A DNA stretch of 64,000 nt from assembly GCA_024276675.1 (NCBI GenBank), contig JAJRWT010000060.1:1-64000 (forward strand), given 5' to 3'. Origin of the DNA: Myxococcota bacterium (GTDB taxonomy: Bacteria; Myxococcota_A; UBA796; JAFGLY01). How positions within the stretch are numbered: the first letter of the stretch is position 1; each line of letters opens with the position of its first letter. Position numbers and translations under genes: made by a program. Shown here in pieces: positions 28,209 to 36,750 of the stretch. Under the pieces are notes generated by a model. The model was not told the DNA's origin. It made no database searches and saw only the letters and a program-made list of their open reading frames with translations.

Positions 28209-30575
28209 ATGAAAAAAAAATCGAGCTGTCGCGAAGCTCGGCCCGGAGCGGATCACCTTCCCGAATCCTCGGCATCTTCTCCTGGTTCCCGTGGGGGCCA
28301 TCACCCAGAGCAGCGACAAGGAGCAGGCCTCCCCCCGGTGGAGCAACCCCTCTCCCATTCCAAACCCAAACACGGTGAACGATCTGGATACGTAAAGAAA
28401 CACGATGAAGCCCTGCTCCTGGCCCGAAGAGCCCAGAAGTCCAGGAGTCCGCCGGCGGACACCGTCGCCGCCCTGAAAGCTCGCCTTGCCCAGGCCCAGG
28501 CCAGGGAAAACAGGGCGAGGTCTGCCAGCGAAGCCAAGAGCGCTTTCCTGGCCAACATGAGCCACGAACTCCGCACTCCGCTGAACGGTGTCATCGGCAT
28601 GACCAGCCTGTTGCTGGACACCCAGCTCGACAGAAAGCAGCGCATGTATGCCGAAACGCTGGGTGCCTGCGCCAACGGGCTCATTTCACTCGTCAACGAC
28701 ATCCTCGATTTCTCCAAGATCGAGGCTGGGCGGATGGATCTGGACAGGATCGACTTCGACCTGCGTCTCGCCCTCGAGGAATCCATCGACATCCTGGCCC
28801 TGAAGGCCAGCCAGAAAAACCTGGACCTGGTATGTCTCGTGGAACCCGACGTGCCTTCGCTACTCCGGGGAGATCCCGGCCGCTTTCGCCAGATGGTGCT
28901 GAACCTGGCCAACAACGCCCTGAAGTTCACCGAAAAGGGCGAAGTCACCATCAGGGTCCATAATCTCCACGAAGACGAAACCTGTGTCAAACTGAGCGTC
29001 CAGGTGGAAGACACCGGCATCGGCATCCCGGAATCACGCCTGGAGACTCTCTTCCAGCCCTTTGTCCAGGCTGATGGTACCGTATCCGCCAAGTACGGCG
29101 GAACGGGCCTTGGGCTCTCCATCACCAAGCGAATAGCCGAACTCATGAACGGCGAATGTGGAGTCCGGAGCGTAGAAGGACAGGGCTCCACCTTCTGGTT
29201 CACGGCGGTCCTGGAAAAGCAGGCTCATGGCCCACATACGGTCCCGGAACCCATGGTCGAAATCCGCGGCTTCAAGATCCTCGCGGTAGAGGAAAACACC
29301 ACCAACCGCAACTACTTCGCCACTCTCCTGGAATCCTGGGGCTGCTGCCACCAGGAAGCGGCCAATGCCCTGGATGCGCTGGTGGCCATGCGCAGCGCGG
29401 CCGAGGCCGGGGAACCGTTCCAGCTCGCCGTGCTGGACATGCACCTGCCCGTGATCGACGGCGAATCACTGGGGCGCCTGATCAAGGCCGATCCCCTCCT
29501 CAAGGACACCGTGCTGGTGATGTTGACCGGCCTGGGCCAGAAAGGCGACGCCGAACGCCTGGAGCAGTTGGGCTTTGCCGGGTATCTCACCAAGCCCGTC
29601 AAGGAATCGCAGTTGTTCGACTGTCTGGCCATCGCCCTGGGGCGCAGGGCAGGCAGGACCGACTCCCAGCAGAGCCCGCAAATCGTTACCCGGCACAGCA
29701 TCAACGAAGCCATCCGCCACCGCAAGCGCATACTGCTGGCGGAGGACGATCCCACCAACCAGTTCCTGGTCTCTGAAATACTGGCCAAGCTGGGCTACAA
29801 GGTCGATGTGGTGGGCAACGGCGCCAGGGCCATAAAGGCCCTCCAGGAAAAACGCTATGATCTCATCCTCATGGACGTACAGATGCCCGTGATGGACGGC
29901 CTGGAGGCAACGCGCCTGATCCGCGTCGGGAAAGACCTTTGTTCAAGTCCCGACATCCCAATTATCGCCCTCACGGCCACCTCCACCCGGGAGGACCGTA
30001 CCCGCTGCCTGGACGCCGGGATGAGCGATTACATGACCAAACCCCTGCGACCCCCAGAGATATCCCAGGCCTTGACGCGCTGGCTCCATCCCAAGCCCTC
30101 CAGGTTCACTCCCCACGGCCAGTTTCCTCCACCTGCCTTCTCCGACCAACAACACGCCAACACGCCACCCGCACCTTGCAAGGGCGAAGAACCCTCGTCA
30201 CCCATCCCAACAACGGACACCTGGCAAGACCACAGGGAGCTGCTGGATCGCCTGGCCGGCGACGAAGGCCTGGCACGGCGTATCCTGGCATCTTACCTGG
30301 ACGACATGCCCAGGCAAATGGCCATCCTGAAAACCGCCCTGCTCCGGGGCGATGCCGCCGAATCCCATCGCATGGCCCACTCCATCAAGGGTGCGGCGGC
30401 CAGCGTCGGAAATCACGTGGTAAAGGCATTCGCCTGGGACATCGAAAAGGCCTGTGCCCAGGTGGACCTGGCTCGCGCCATCAAGCTACTTCCCCTCCTG
30501 GAAGCAGAGGTGAACATCTCCATACCCAGCCTCCCACCAACGGCTCACGAAACCCAGACATTCAACGAAGTATAG
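28209..30575 (+). CDS. Soluble hybrid histidine kinase (HisKA-HATPase-REC-REC-Hpt)
   Basis: 788 residues. After about 85 low-complexity residues and a short coiled coil come HisKA (H119 in [11 protein letters not shown]), HATPase (N box [23 protein letters not shown]), a first receiver (D410) and a second receiver (D556). An Hpt domain (H724 in [10 protein letters not shown]) ends the protein. The first receiver has EE in place of the usual acidic DD pair. No PAS, GAF or membrane segment is visible, so the signal input is unclear. The layout is BarA/EvgS-like without a sensor. The start codon is followed by nine adenines. It probably feeds the nearby REC-Hpt and NtrC-type regulators. Confidence 0.9.
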   Translation: MKKKSSCREARPGADHLPESSASSPGSRGGHHPEQRQGAGLPPVEQPLSHSKPKHGERSGYVKKHDEALLLARRAQKSRSPPADTVAALKARLAQAQARENRARSASEAKSAFLANMSHELRTPLNGVIGMTSLLLDTQLDRKQRMYAETLGACANGLISLVNDILDFSKIEAGRMDLDRIDFDLRLALEESIDILALKASQKNLDLVCLVEPDVPSLLRGDPGRFRQMVLNLANNALKFTEKGEVTIRVHNLHEDETCVKLSVQVEDTGIGIPESRLETLFQPFVQADGTVSAKYGGTGLGLSITKRIAELMNGECGVRSVEGQGSTFWFTAVLEKQAHGPHTVPEPMVEIRGFKILAVEENTTNRNYFATLLESWGCCHQEAANALDALVAMRSAAEAGEPFQLAVLDMHLPVIDGESLGRLIKADPLLKDTVLVMLTGLGQKGDAERLEQLGFAGYLTKPVKESQLFDCLAIALGRRAGRTDSQQSPQIVTRHSINEAIRHRKRILLAEDDPTNQFLVSEILAKLGYKVDVVGNGARAIKALQEKRYDLILMDVQMPVMDGLEATRLIRVGKDLCSSPDIPIIALTATSTREDRTRCLDAGMSDYMTKPLRPPEISQALTRWLHPKPSRFTPHGQFPPPAFSDQQHANTPPAPCKGEEPSSPIPTTDTWQDHRELLDRLAGDEGLARRILASYLDDMPRQMAILKTALLRGDAAESHRMAHSIKGAAASVGNHVVKAFAWDIEKACAQVDLARAIKLLPLLEAEVNISIPSLPPTAHETQTFNEV

Positions 30576-30596
30576 TCGCGCCAGCCGCTGGGGACG

Positions 30597-30610
30597 AGCC
30601 CGGCCGGGCT
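30597..30610. terminator. Palindrome between convergent genes
   Basis: AGCCCGGCCGGGCT, a perfect 14-base palindrome in the 75 bp between the convergent ends of the hybrid kinase and methyltransferase genes. It could form a 5-bp stem with a GGCC loop and serve both strands, but there is no T-tract. Confidence 0.3.
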
Positions 30611-30650
30611 ATCCCACTCTCACTGGCATCTTGCCCTGCCAAATAGCCTT

Positions 30651-31331
30651 TCATGCAGCCAGGGCCTTCACCAGGTGATGCTTTGCCAGGTGGGGAAAGA
30701 CGACCCCCAGCCACCGGCTTCCCAGCATCAACGAGACCCTCCCAAGGCCGCGGATCCGATGCACACTGACGTGGTCCCCGCGCATCTCCTGGATGCGGAA
30801 CCCCGCATCCTCCAGGAGTTCCCGCAACTCCGCCCTGGAGTATTCATACCAGTGGTAGTCGTCTTCTCCGGGGGTGGCCTCGTAGGGGTAGCTGGGGTAG
30901 CGGGACTTGCCACGCAGGCATCTCAGGCCCAGCCTGCGCTGGAATGAAGGGCGGTTGGGAGTGGTGAGCAGGAGCAGGCCCGAAGGCTTGAGCAGGCGTC
31001 GCAACGAGCGAAGAAAGTCCAGGGCCTTCTCGCGGGGCATGTGCTCCAGCACCTCCAGGCAGGTCACCGCGTCGGCCTGGCCCTGGGGCAGGTCATCTGA
31101 ATACCCCACGATAAAACGGATCTTTTCGCTGGAGTTGTTCTCCTTCGCTCTCTGGACTCGCTCCTTCCAGGGATCGATGGCCAGTACCTCGTTGGCAAAG
31201 GGTTCCAAGGCCACCGTGAGTTCGCCTCCAGCACAGCCAACGTCCACCAACCTGTTGACCAACACCCCGTTCATCATGCGTTTCAAGTCGTGGATTCGAG
31301 TGGAGGACCAATTCTTTCCAATGTAGAACAT
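30651..31331 (-). CDS. Class I SAM-dependent methyltransferase
   Basis: 226 residues. SAM-binding motif I is LVDVGCAGGELTVAL, the acidic end of beta-2 is VLAIDPW, and motif IV is VTCLEVLEHMP, all typical of UbiG/Methyltransf_11-type O-methyltransferases. ATG 31331 has GGAG 6 bases upstream. A near-consensus sigma-54 promoter faces it at 31453-31467. Within the polysaccharide locus a sugar O-methyltransferase role is plausible. The substrate is unknown. Confidence 0.82.
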   Translation of the reverse strand: MFYIGKNWSSTRIHDLKRMMNGVLVNRLVDVGCAGGELTVALEPFANEVLAIDPWKERVQRAKENNSSEKIRFIVGYSDDLPQGQADAVTCLEVLEHMPREKALDFLRSLRRLLKPSGLLLLTTPNRPSFQRRLGLRCLRGKSRYPSYPYEATPGEDDYHWYEYSRAELRELLEDAGFRIQEMRGDHVSVHRIRGLGRVSLMLGSRWLGVVFPHLAKHHLVKALAA

Positions 31332-31452
31332 GTGGACTCCATGGCTGAGATGACAAACAACGCCTCAAGTAGGATGAACTGCCAACGCGGCTTCCGGGGA
31401 ACGGCCATCCAGGGAAAGACCGGAAGCCACGGGGCAGCCACCCTGGAAAGCT

Positions 31453-31467
31453 GCAAGCCGCATGCCA
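31453..31467 (-). promoter_or_regulatory. Sigma-54 promoter (-24/-12) for the methyltransferase gene
   Basis: Minus strand reads TGGCATGCGGCTTGCA: TGG-N10-GC spacing with TTGCA at -12, close to the TGGCACG-N4-TTGCA consensus. The -12 element is about 120 bases before the ATG at 31331. Confidence 0.65.
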
Positions 31468-31563
31468 GAAGTGGAACGTCGTAGGATTGCCTTCTCCAAG
31501 AGGCCGAAGAAAGGGTGATTCCGCTCTGTGGGCGCTGCGTTCCACCCTCAGACTTCCATGGGC

Positions 31564-31576
31564 GCGGAAACAGCAC
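31564..31576 (+). promoter_or_regulatory. Putative enhancer-binding-protein site, copy a
   Basis: GCGGAAACAGCAC. With flanks it matches the copy at 40081-40098 at 16 of 18 positions. It begins 97 bp from the -24 edge of the leftward sigma-54 promoter. Confidence 0.5.
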
Positions 31577-31586
31577 AAGGCGACGA

Positions 31587-31599
31587 GCGGAAACGGCAC
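31587..31599 (+). promoter_or_regulatory. Putative enhancer-binding-protein site, copy b
   Basis: GCGGAAACGGCAC, starting 23 bp after copy a (about two helical turns) on the same strand. It is 139 bp upstream of the -24 element of the rightward promoter. Confidence 0.5.
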
Positions 31600-31737
31600 G
31601 AATCCCCGGGCGGAATCGACACTGCAATCGAGAATCCAGGCTGACTCGCCAGATGGATCCCGCCCAGGGGCCGGGCTGGCAAATTCCAAACCAAGGGCGG
31701 GGATCCCTCCCTTCCACCCACCCCCGCCGGTGACACC

Positions 31738-31753
31738 TGGCACGCGTATTGCT
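31738..31753 (+). promoter_or_regulatory. Sigma-54 promoter (-24/-12) for the LruC-domain protein gene
   Basis: TGGCACGCGTATTGCT is a full match to the consensus TGGCACG-N4-TTGCW with GG and GC 10 bases apart. Predicted transcription start is near 31763, 25 bases before the ATG at 31788. Confidence 0.8.
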
Positions 31754-31787
31754 AAATAGCTACACCGAAGCTCTCCCGGAGGCCATA

Positions 31788-33344
31788 ATGCGGCTGGGCA
31801 CCATGACCCTGGCGTCATCGACGCTCCTGCTGGGCTCCACGCTCCCCAGCGTGGCCCGGGGCGCTTCCTGCGGTACCCTCGAATACGTGAACCCCGACCT
31901 CCTGGACGAGATTCACGCCGCCCTGCCCGAACGACAGGCGCTCTCCGACGACCTGGTCGTGGACGTGGAGAAGAGCTTCTACCTCAAGCCTTCATACCAG
32001 GGCGCCACCTTTCATATCACCTTCATCCACGAGGGAGCGGGATACCGCAACCAGTTCGGATACTTCGTCTACGACCAGGACGCCCTGAACGCGGAAGCCC
32101 CCTCCATCGACGATGTGCTGATTACCCAGGGGACCATCTGGGAAAACACCTCGTACTACTACAGCGGAGGCGACGGAAGCGAGTGCCTGCAGACCGGCCA
32201 CACCGTGGACATCACCATCGATCCCACGTGGATAGAGTACACGCTGGGCTTCTGGCTCAAGCCCGACGGCTACGATGATCCCTCCGTCACACCCTGGTAC
32301 ACCCTGGACGAGTTGAACAGCGACGACCCCCAGGAACACGCGGTGGTCCTGGACAGCATCTACACGGACTCGGATATTCTCATGGGCTGGGAGGATCTCC
32401 CACGCCGGAGCACGGGCTGCGACAACGACTTCAACGACCTGATGCTCACCATCTCCGCCACTCCGGACAGCGTCATCACCGACATCATAGAGACCAACGA
32501 CCTCCCGCAACCACGAATAGACTCCGACGGCGACGGCGTGCCCGACAGCATCGACGATTTCCCCAACGATCCCGACTACGTCATCGACAACGTCTATCCT
32601 CCCGCGGGCGACTATTTCACACTGGCCTTCGAGGATCTCTTTCCCTCCACCGGAGACGGCGACTACAACGACTTCGTGGCCGGCGGCAAGATCCACGAAC
32701 GTCTGAACCTGGACAACAAAATCGCCTACATCAACGGAATCTTCGTCATGGTGGCACGCGGTGCCGGCTACGACCACGAGTTCCACCTGAAGATCAGCAA
32801 CACCGGTCCCGGCACCTGGAGCATCACCACCTGGAACGGCGACGACGAGATACTGTCCACGGAATCCGGAGACAGCGAGGGCAACGACCTGGATCTGGTC
32901 CTGATCCCCAGTTCCAGGGAGGCCCTTCCCTCGTACAACACCTGGGCCGACCAGGAGATGCAGCGTGGCCATCGCCTGGACTTCTCGTTCACTCCGGACC
33001 TGCCCGTGGACCCGGAAACCATGGCCCAGGCTCCCTACGACCCCTACCTGCTGGTCCTGGACACGGGATACGACATCCACCAGATGGGCTTCGAGCCCAT
33101 TTCCGGCTCTGGAAATCCCACGGACAGAGGGCTGGGATTTGAAGATGACAACGGATATCCCTGGGAGCTGATCCTCACAGATATATGGAACTTCCCACTT
33201 GAAAAGGTGATGATCGACGAAGCCTATCCACAGTTTTCCGACTGGTGTACCTCGGGCGGAAGCACAAACCAGGACTGGGACTCCTTTCCAGGATCCCAGG
33301 TTCAGACAGTGGACGGCTCGTTCTACCTGCCACTCCTTGATTGA
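31788..33344 (+). CDS. Secreted LruC / DUF4114 domain surface protein
   Basis: 518 residues with a signal peptide (TMTLASSTLLLGSTLPSVARGAS). The first half carries a DUF4114-like block ending GCDNDFNDLMLTIS. A calcium-binding type 3 repeat (DSDGDGVPDSIDDFPNDPD) follows, and then a LruC domain beginning FTLAFEDLFPSTGDGDYNDF. Many Asp/Asn-rich loops suggest calcium binding and a cell-surface or extracellular place. ATG 31788 has GGAGG 5 bases upstream. A perfect sigma-54 promoter precedes it. The next gene encodes a small exported protein. It is probably a surface or matrix component tied to the polysaccharide. Confidence 0.82.
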   Translation: MRLGTMTLASSTLLLGSTLPSVARGASCGTLEYVNPDLLDEIHAALPERQALSDDLVVDVEKSFYLKPSYQGATFHITFIHEGAGYRNQFGYFVYDQDALNAEAPSIDDVLITQGTIWENTSYYYSGGDGSECLQTGHTVDITIDPTWIEYTLGFWLKPDGYDDPSVTPWYTLDELNSDDPQEHAVVLDSIYTDSDILMGWEDLPRRSTGCDNDFNDLMLTISATPDSVITDIIETNDLPQPRIDSDGDGVPDSIDDFPNDPDYVIDNVYPPAGDYFTLAFEDLFPSTGDGDYNDFVAGGKIHERLNLDNKIAYINGIFVMVARGAGYDHEFHLKISNTGPGTWSITTWNGDDEILSTESGDSEGNDLDLVLIPSSREALPSYNTWADQEMQRGHRLDFSFTPDLPVDPETMAQAPYDPYLLVLDTGYDIHQMGFEPISGSGNPTDRGLGFEDDNGYPWELILTDIWNFPLEKVMIDEAYPQFSDWCTSGGSTNQDWDSFPGSQVQTVDGSFYLPLLD

Positions 33345-33389
33345 ACACCTGCTGCTTCCACCAGGGACCGCAGATCAACGGGGAAAAAA

Positions 33390-33806
33390 ATGAAATCCAA
33401 GAACAGAACCATCCAGGGCCTCCTCCCCGCAATCCTCGTGGCTTCCGTCACCTGTGGCTCCCCCGAGACCGGCACTCAGGACCAGCTCCCCGACTTTCGA
33501 TACCAGACAACCAGGCAGCTTCTCCTGAAAGCCATGGTCACCGACACCGACGGCGACCCGGTATCCCATGCCGTGGTGGCGGTGCGTGCCACCAACAACT
33601 GGGGCAGCCCCCGCATCCTGGCCAGGGGCATCACCCTGGAGGACGGCAGCAGTACGGTGCGGCTCACCATTCCCACTGACCACGACAACGTCGGTATTGC
33701 CGTGCTGCACCCCGACTACGAGCTGGCACGCGTGGACGACGCCGGGGTGGGCGCGTGGCTGTCCGGACAGCTCTCCAGGGTGGACATCACCTTGACGCCA
33801 CGCTGA
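33390..33806 (+). CDS. Small exported, probable lipoprotein with carboxypeptidase-regulatory-like fold
   Basis: 138 residues: a basic start, a hydrophobic signal (LLPAILVASV) and a cysteine at TCGSPE that could be lipidated, although the residues before it are not a canonical lipobox. The rest is beta-rich (MVTDTDGDPVSHAVVAVRA, then VDITLTP at the end), like carboxypeptidase-regulatory or immunoglobulin-like domains. It follows the LruC-domain gene by 45 bp and is probably co-transcribed from the same sigma-54 promoter. The function is unknown; it may be an anchor or partner of the LruC protein. Confidence 0.6.
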   Translation: MKSKNRTIQGLLPAILVASVTCGSPETGTQDQLPDFRYQTTRQLLLKAMVTDTDGDPVSHAVVAVRATNNWGSPRILARGITLEDGSSTVRLTIPTDHDNVGIAVLHPDYELARVDDAGVGAWLSGQLSRVDITLTPR

Positions 33807-33866
33807 ACACCGGGCAGGGGCGCCGCCAGCAGCTCCAGATGGTTCATGGATTCGAGGCGGGAGCTT

Positions 33867-34856
33867 TCAGTTCCCGTAGCCGTGGGGGTGATCCCTGTGC
33901 CAGTTCCAGGCGGTCCGGATGATGGAAGTGGGATCGCCGAACTGCGGGCGCCAGCCTAGCTCGGCCCGTATCTTCCGGGAGGACGCGATGAGCCGAGCGG
34001 GATCGCCGGGCCGTCGGGGCGCAGCCACGGCGGGTATGGGATGGCCCGTAACCTTCCGGGAGATGTCGATGATTTCCTTGACGGAATAGCCGTTTTCACA
34101 GCCCAGGTTGTACACCGTGGAGGTTCCGCCCCCTTGAAGGCGCTGGTCCGCCAGGATGTGGGCCTGGGCGAGATCGTTGACGTGGACGTAGTCACGCACG
34201 CAGGTGCCGTCGGGGGTGTCCCAGTCGGTGCCGAAGATGGCCACATGCTCCCGCTGCCCCAGGGCCACTTGCAAGACGATGGGGATCAGGTGGGATTCCG
34301 GGTCGTGGTCTTCGCCGATCTCCCCCGAAGGGTCCGCGCCCGCCGCGTTGAAATAGCGCAAAGCCGTGTAACGCAGCCCGTGCGCAGCGTCGGCGTCGCG
34401 CAGGATCTGCTCGATGAACAGCTTTGAACGGCCATAGGGGTTGGTGGGAAGGGTGGGATAGTCTTCCATGATGGGAATTCGCCCGGGCTCGCCATAGGTG
34501 GCGGCCGTGGACGAGAAGATGAAACGCCCAACCCCGTGATCCACCATGGCCTGCAGAAGCCTGGTGGTGCGCCCCGTGTTGTTGTCATAGTAGTCCAGGG
34601 GCTGCTCCACCGATTCGCCCACCAGGGCGTAGGCGGCAAAGTGCATGACACAGTCAACACCATGCCTGGAGAAGATCCTTCCCAGGAGATCCCTGTCACC
34701 CAGGTCGCCCTGGAAGAATTCACAGCCATGCACCGCCTGGCGGTGGCCCTTTTCAAGGTTGTCGAGAACCAGCACCTCGTGGCCGCTGGCCAGAAGGGCT
34801 CTTACCACGTGGGAGCCTATGTAGCCTGCCCCACCGACGATCAGATAGGTCTGCAT
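33867..34856 (-). CDS. galE: UDP-glucose 4-epimerase
   Basis: 329 residues, normal length. It interconverts UDP-glucose and UDP-galactose (possibly the N-acetyl forms). Seen: NAD-binding GGAGYIGSH, FSSTAATYG with the catalytic Ser/Thr, the YxxxK pair in NPYGRSKLFIE, RYFNAAGADPSGEIGE, and VRDYVHVNDLAQAHI. ATG 34856 has AAGGA 6 bases upstream; an ATG six bases earlier (34862) is also possible. A sigma-54-type promoter lies at 34917-34931. It supplies galactose-type precursors for the polysaccharide. Confidence 0.93.
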   Translation of the reverse strand: MQTYLIVGGAGYIGSHVVRALLASGHEVLVLDNLEKGHRQAVHGCEFFQGDLGDRDLLGRIFSRHGVDCVMHFAAYALVGESVEQPLDYYDNNTGRTTRLLQAMVDHGVGRFIFSSTAATYGEPGRIPIMEDYPTLPTNPYGRSKLFIEQILRDADAAHGLRYTALRYFNAAGADPSGEIGEDHDPESHLIPIVLQVALGQREHVAIFGTDWDTPDGTCVRDYVHVNDLAQAHILADQRLQGGGTSTVYNLGCENGYSVKEIIDISRKVTGHPIPAVAAPRRPGDPARLIASSRKIRAELGWRPQFGDPTSIIRTAWNWHRDHPHGYGN

Positions 34857-34916
34857 GATCATTCCTTGCGGTCCTTTCCGGGTTGCCTGCACTTGTTTCC
34901 GACCGCCTGGCACCGG

Positions 34917-34931
34917 GCAACCCGCCTGCCA
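34917..34931 (-). promoter_or_regulatory. Sigma-54-type promoter upstream of galE
   Basis: Minus strand TGGCAGGCGGGTTGC: TGG-N10-GC with TTGC at -12; only the C-to-G change in the -24 block departs from consensus. The -12 element lies about 60 bases before the galE ATG. Confidence 0.5.
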
Positions 34932-35037
34932 GGACTGGTCGCCTGGGCAGCACAGCATATCACCCACCGTGCATTCCGGCGAAACCGGAGCGCCAAGCAG
35001 GCAAGCCCGCCCGGAGCAGGTGGGCTATCCTTGAGCA

Positions 35038-36687
35038 ATGGCCCCACCACCTGCCGGTACGGAAAACAAGCAGGATCCCGGATCCTCCTCCGGGGATGAA
35101 CACGGCACCTTCATCTGGACGGGGCGCCTGTCCACCGGCTGGGACGTCAGCCCCCTGGAGGGGGCAGGCTGGATCATGGCCACGCTGCTGTTGCCGTATC
35201 TCATCTGGAAGGGAGGGCTTCCCCTGGCGGTGGTGCTCCTGGCCGTGCCCGCATCGGCCCTGGCCTTCCTGCTCATCTACCGGTATCCGCTCCTTGGCCT
35301 GCACCTGGTGTGGCTGGCAGGTTTCACCGGCACGGGAATCAAGCGCCACCTGAACATTCCCGCGGGCCTGTCGGTGGACTTCCTGCTCCTGGCCCTGCTG
35401 GTGGTCATGGTAGTCAGGAACCTCTACGATCGGGATCTGTCCCTGTTGCGCCACCCGGTGAGCCTCCTGGTGCTCATCTGGATTCTCTACTGCTTCCTGC
35501 AGCTCCTGAATCCCGAGGCCGTGAGCGCCGTTGCCTGGTTCTACGCGGTGCGCGGCCTGGGCCTGTACATGTTGCTCTGTTTCCTGGTGCCGCTGGTCAT
35601 ACGCAAGAAGGGGCATCTATACGGCATCGTGCTGCACTGGATGGTTGCCGCGGGGCTGCTGGCCCTGTGGGGCATCAAGCAGATATGGATTGGAGTCACG
35701 GCGGGAGAGGCGCGCTGGCTGGCTGTTCCTGGGAATGCATCCACCCACATCCTCTTCGGCAAGCTCCGGGCCTTCTCCCTCTTGAGCGACTGTGGGCAGT
35801 TCGGCTGTTTCATGGCATATACTTCATTCGTGGCGGCCTGGCTGGCCCTGCTTCCGCTCCGCCTGTACCTGCGCCTGGGCCTGGCGCTGGTTTCCTGCCT
35901 GTGCTTCTACGGACTCATGCTCTCAGGTACCAGGAGCGCCATCCTGGCAGTGCCCATAGCCCTCTTCGCAGCCCTTCTCATGAGCCGCCGATGGAAGGTG
36001 ATCCTCCCGGGAATGATCCTTGGCCTGGCCTTCGTGGGGGTCTTGCGCTACACCACCATCGGTCAGAGCAACTACAACATCCGGCGCATGCGCGATGCTT
36101 TCACCCCGCTGGACGACCCCTCCTTCCAGGTACGCCTGGAAAACCAGAAACGCCTGATCCCCTACCTGAAGACCCGTCCCTTCGGAGGGGGTATAGGCTC
36201 TGCCGGCTACTGGGGAGCGCGTTTCAGCCCGGGTACCTTCCTGGCCAACCTGGCGCTGGACAGTTGGTACGTGAAGCTGGCCGCCGAGACCGGCCCCATC
36301 GGCCTGTTCTACTACCTTGCCATGATGCTCTACACCCTGTGGGTTGGCTTCAGAGTCTATCCCAGAGTGCGCGACCCTTGCCTGAAACAGGTGATCCTGG
36401 CCCTCTTCTCAGCCTTCTCCGCAGTCCTGGTGGTCAGCTATTCCAACCAGTACATGGGCCAGGTGCCCACGGGGATCATCATCTACACCACGATGGCGGT
36501 GTTTATCATCGCCCCCAGGCTGGACTCGGGGGACTCGGAACGGCGCGCTGGTCTCGTCCCGCCCCATCAGAGAGATGGGGCCGCCGGCTCGACGGGAGCA
36601 ATTTCCCGATGGCGCATGGCAAGGCGTAATGGGCGAGATATATCCGGCAAGGAACAATGCCCCAGGCGTGAGGGACCAGGAACATGA
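35038..36687 (+). CDS. O-antigen polymerase/ligase-like membrane protein (Wzy/WaaL class)
   Basis: 549 residues with about 11-12 hydrophobic segments. A large periplasmic-type loop near the middle (VRLENQKRLIPYLKTRPFGGGIGSAG region) is typical of Wzy_C/O-antigen ligase proteins, followed by LALDSWYVKLAAETGPIGLFYYL, another family block. The last 50 residues are hydrophilic. The start at 35038 follows a weak ribosome-binding sequence. It is divergent from galE. It is the likely polymerase for repeat units flipped by the Wzx-like protein, or a ligase to an acceptor; the two cannot be told apart by sequence. Confidence 0.8.
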   Translation: MAPPPAGTENKQDPGSSSGDEHGTFIWTGRLSTGWDVSPLEGAGWIMATLLLPYLIWKGGLPLAVVLLAVPASALAFLLIYRYPLLGLHLVWLAGFTGTGIKRHLNIPAGLSVDFLLLALLVVMVVRNLYDRDLSLLRHPVSLLVLIWILYCFLQLLNPEAVSAVAWFYAVRGLGLYMLLCFLVPLVIRKKGHLYGIVLHWMVAAGLLALWGIKQIWIGVTAGEARWLAVPGNASTHILFGKLRAFSLLSDCGQFGCFMAYTSFVAAWLALLPLRLYLRLGLALVSCLCFYGLMLSGTRSAILAVPIALFAALLMSRRWKVILPGMILGLAFVGVLRYTTIGQSNYNIRRMRDAFTPLDDPSFQVRLENQKRLIPYLKTRPFGGGIGSAGYWGARFSPGTFLANLALDSWYVKLAAETGPIGLFYYLAMMLYTLWVGFRVYPRVRDPCLKQVILALFSAFSAVLVVSYSNQYMGQVPTGIIIYTTMAVFIIAPRLDSGDSERRAGLVPPHQRDGAAGSTGAISRWRMARRNGRDISGKEQCPRREGPGT

Positions 36688-36750
36688 GCGCCCGGAAAAG
36701 GAGTTGTCCATGCGCCATCCCTCGTTGTCCCCATGTTGCAGGAGCGAACA

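Larger units (their letters stand above)
31332..31787. other. 456-bp divergent control region between the methyltransferase and LruC-protein genes
   Basis: No credible gene is present. It holds two outward-facing sigma-54 promoters (31453-31467 leftward, 31738-31753 rightward). Between them are two tandem copies of the motif GCGGAAACRGCAC, whose starts are 23 bp apart. The arrangement fits a shared enhancer serving both directions. Confidence 0.6.

Noticed and set aside
31992..33080. Long open frame (362 codons) antisense to the LruC-domain gene
   Set aside because: It mirrors codon bias of the real gene, shows no recognisable motif and has no ribosome site; the plus-strand protein has clear domains and a promoter.
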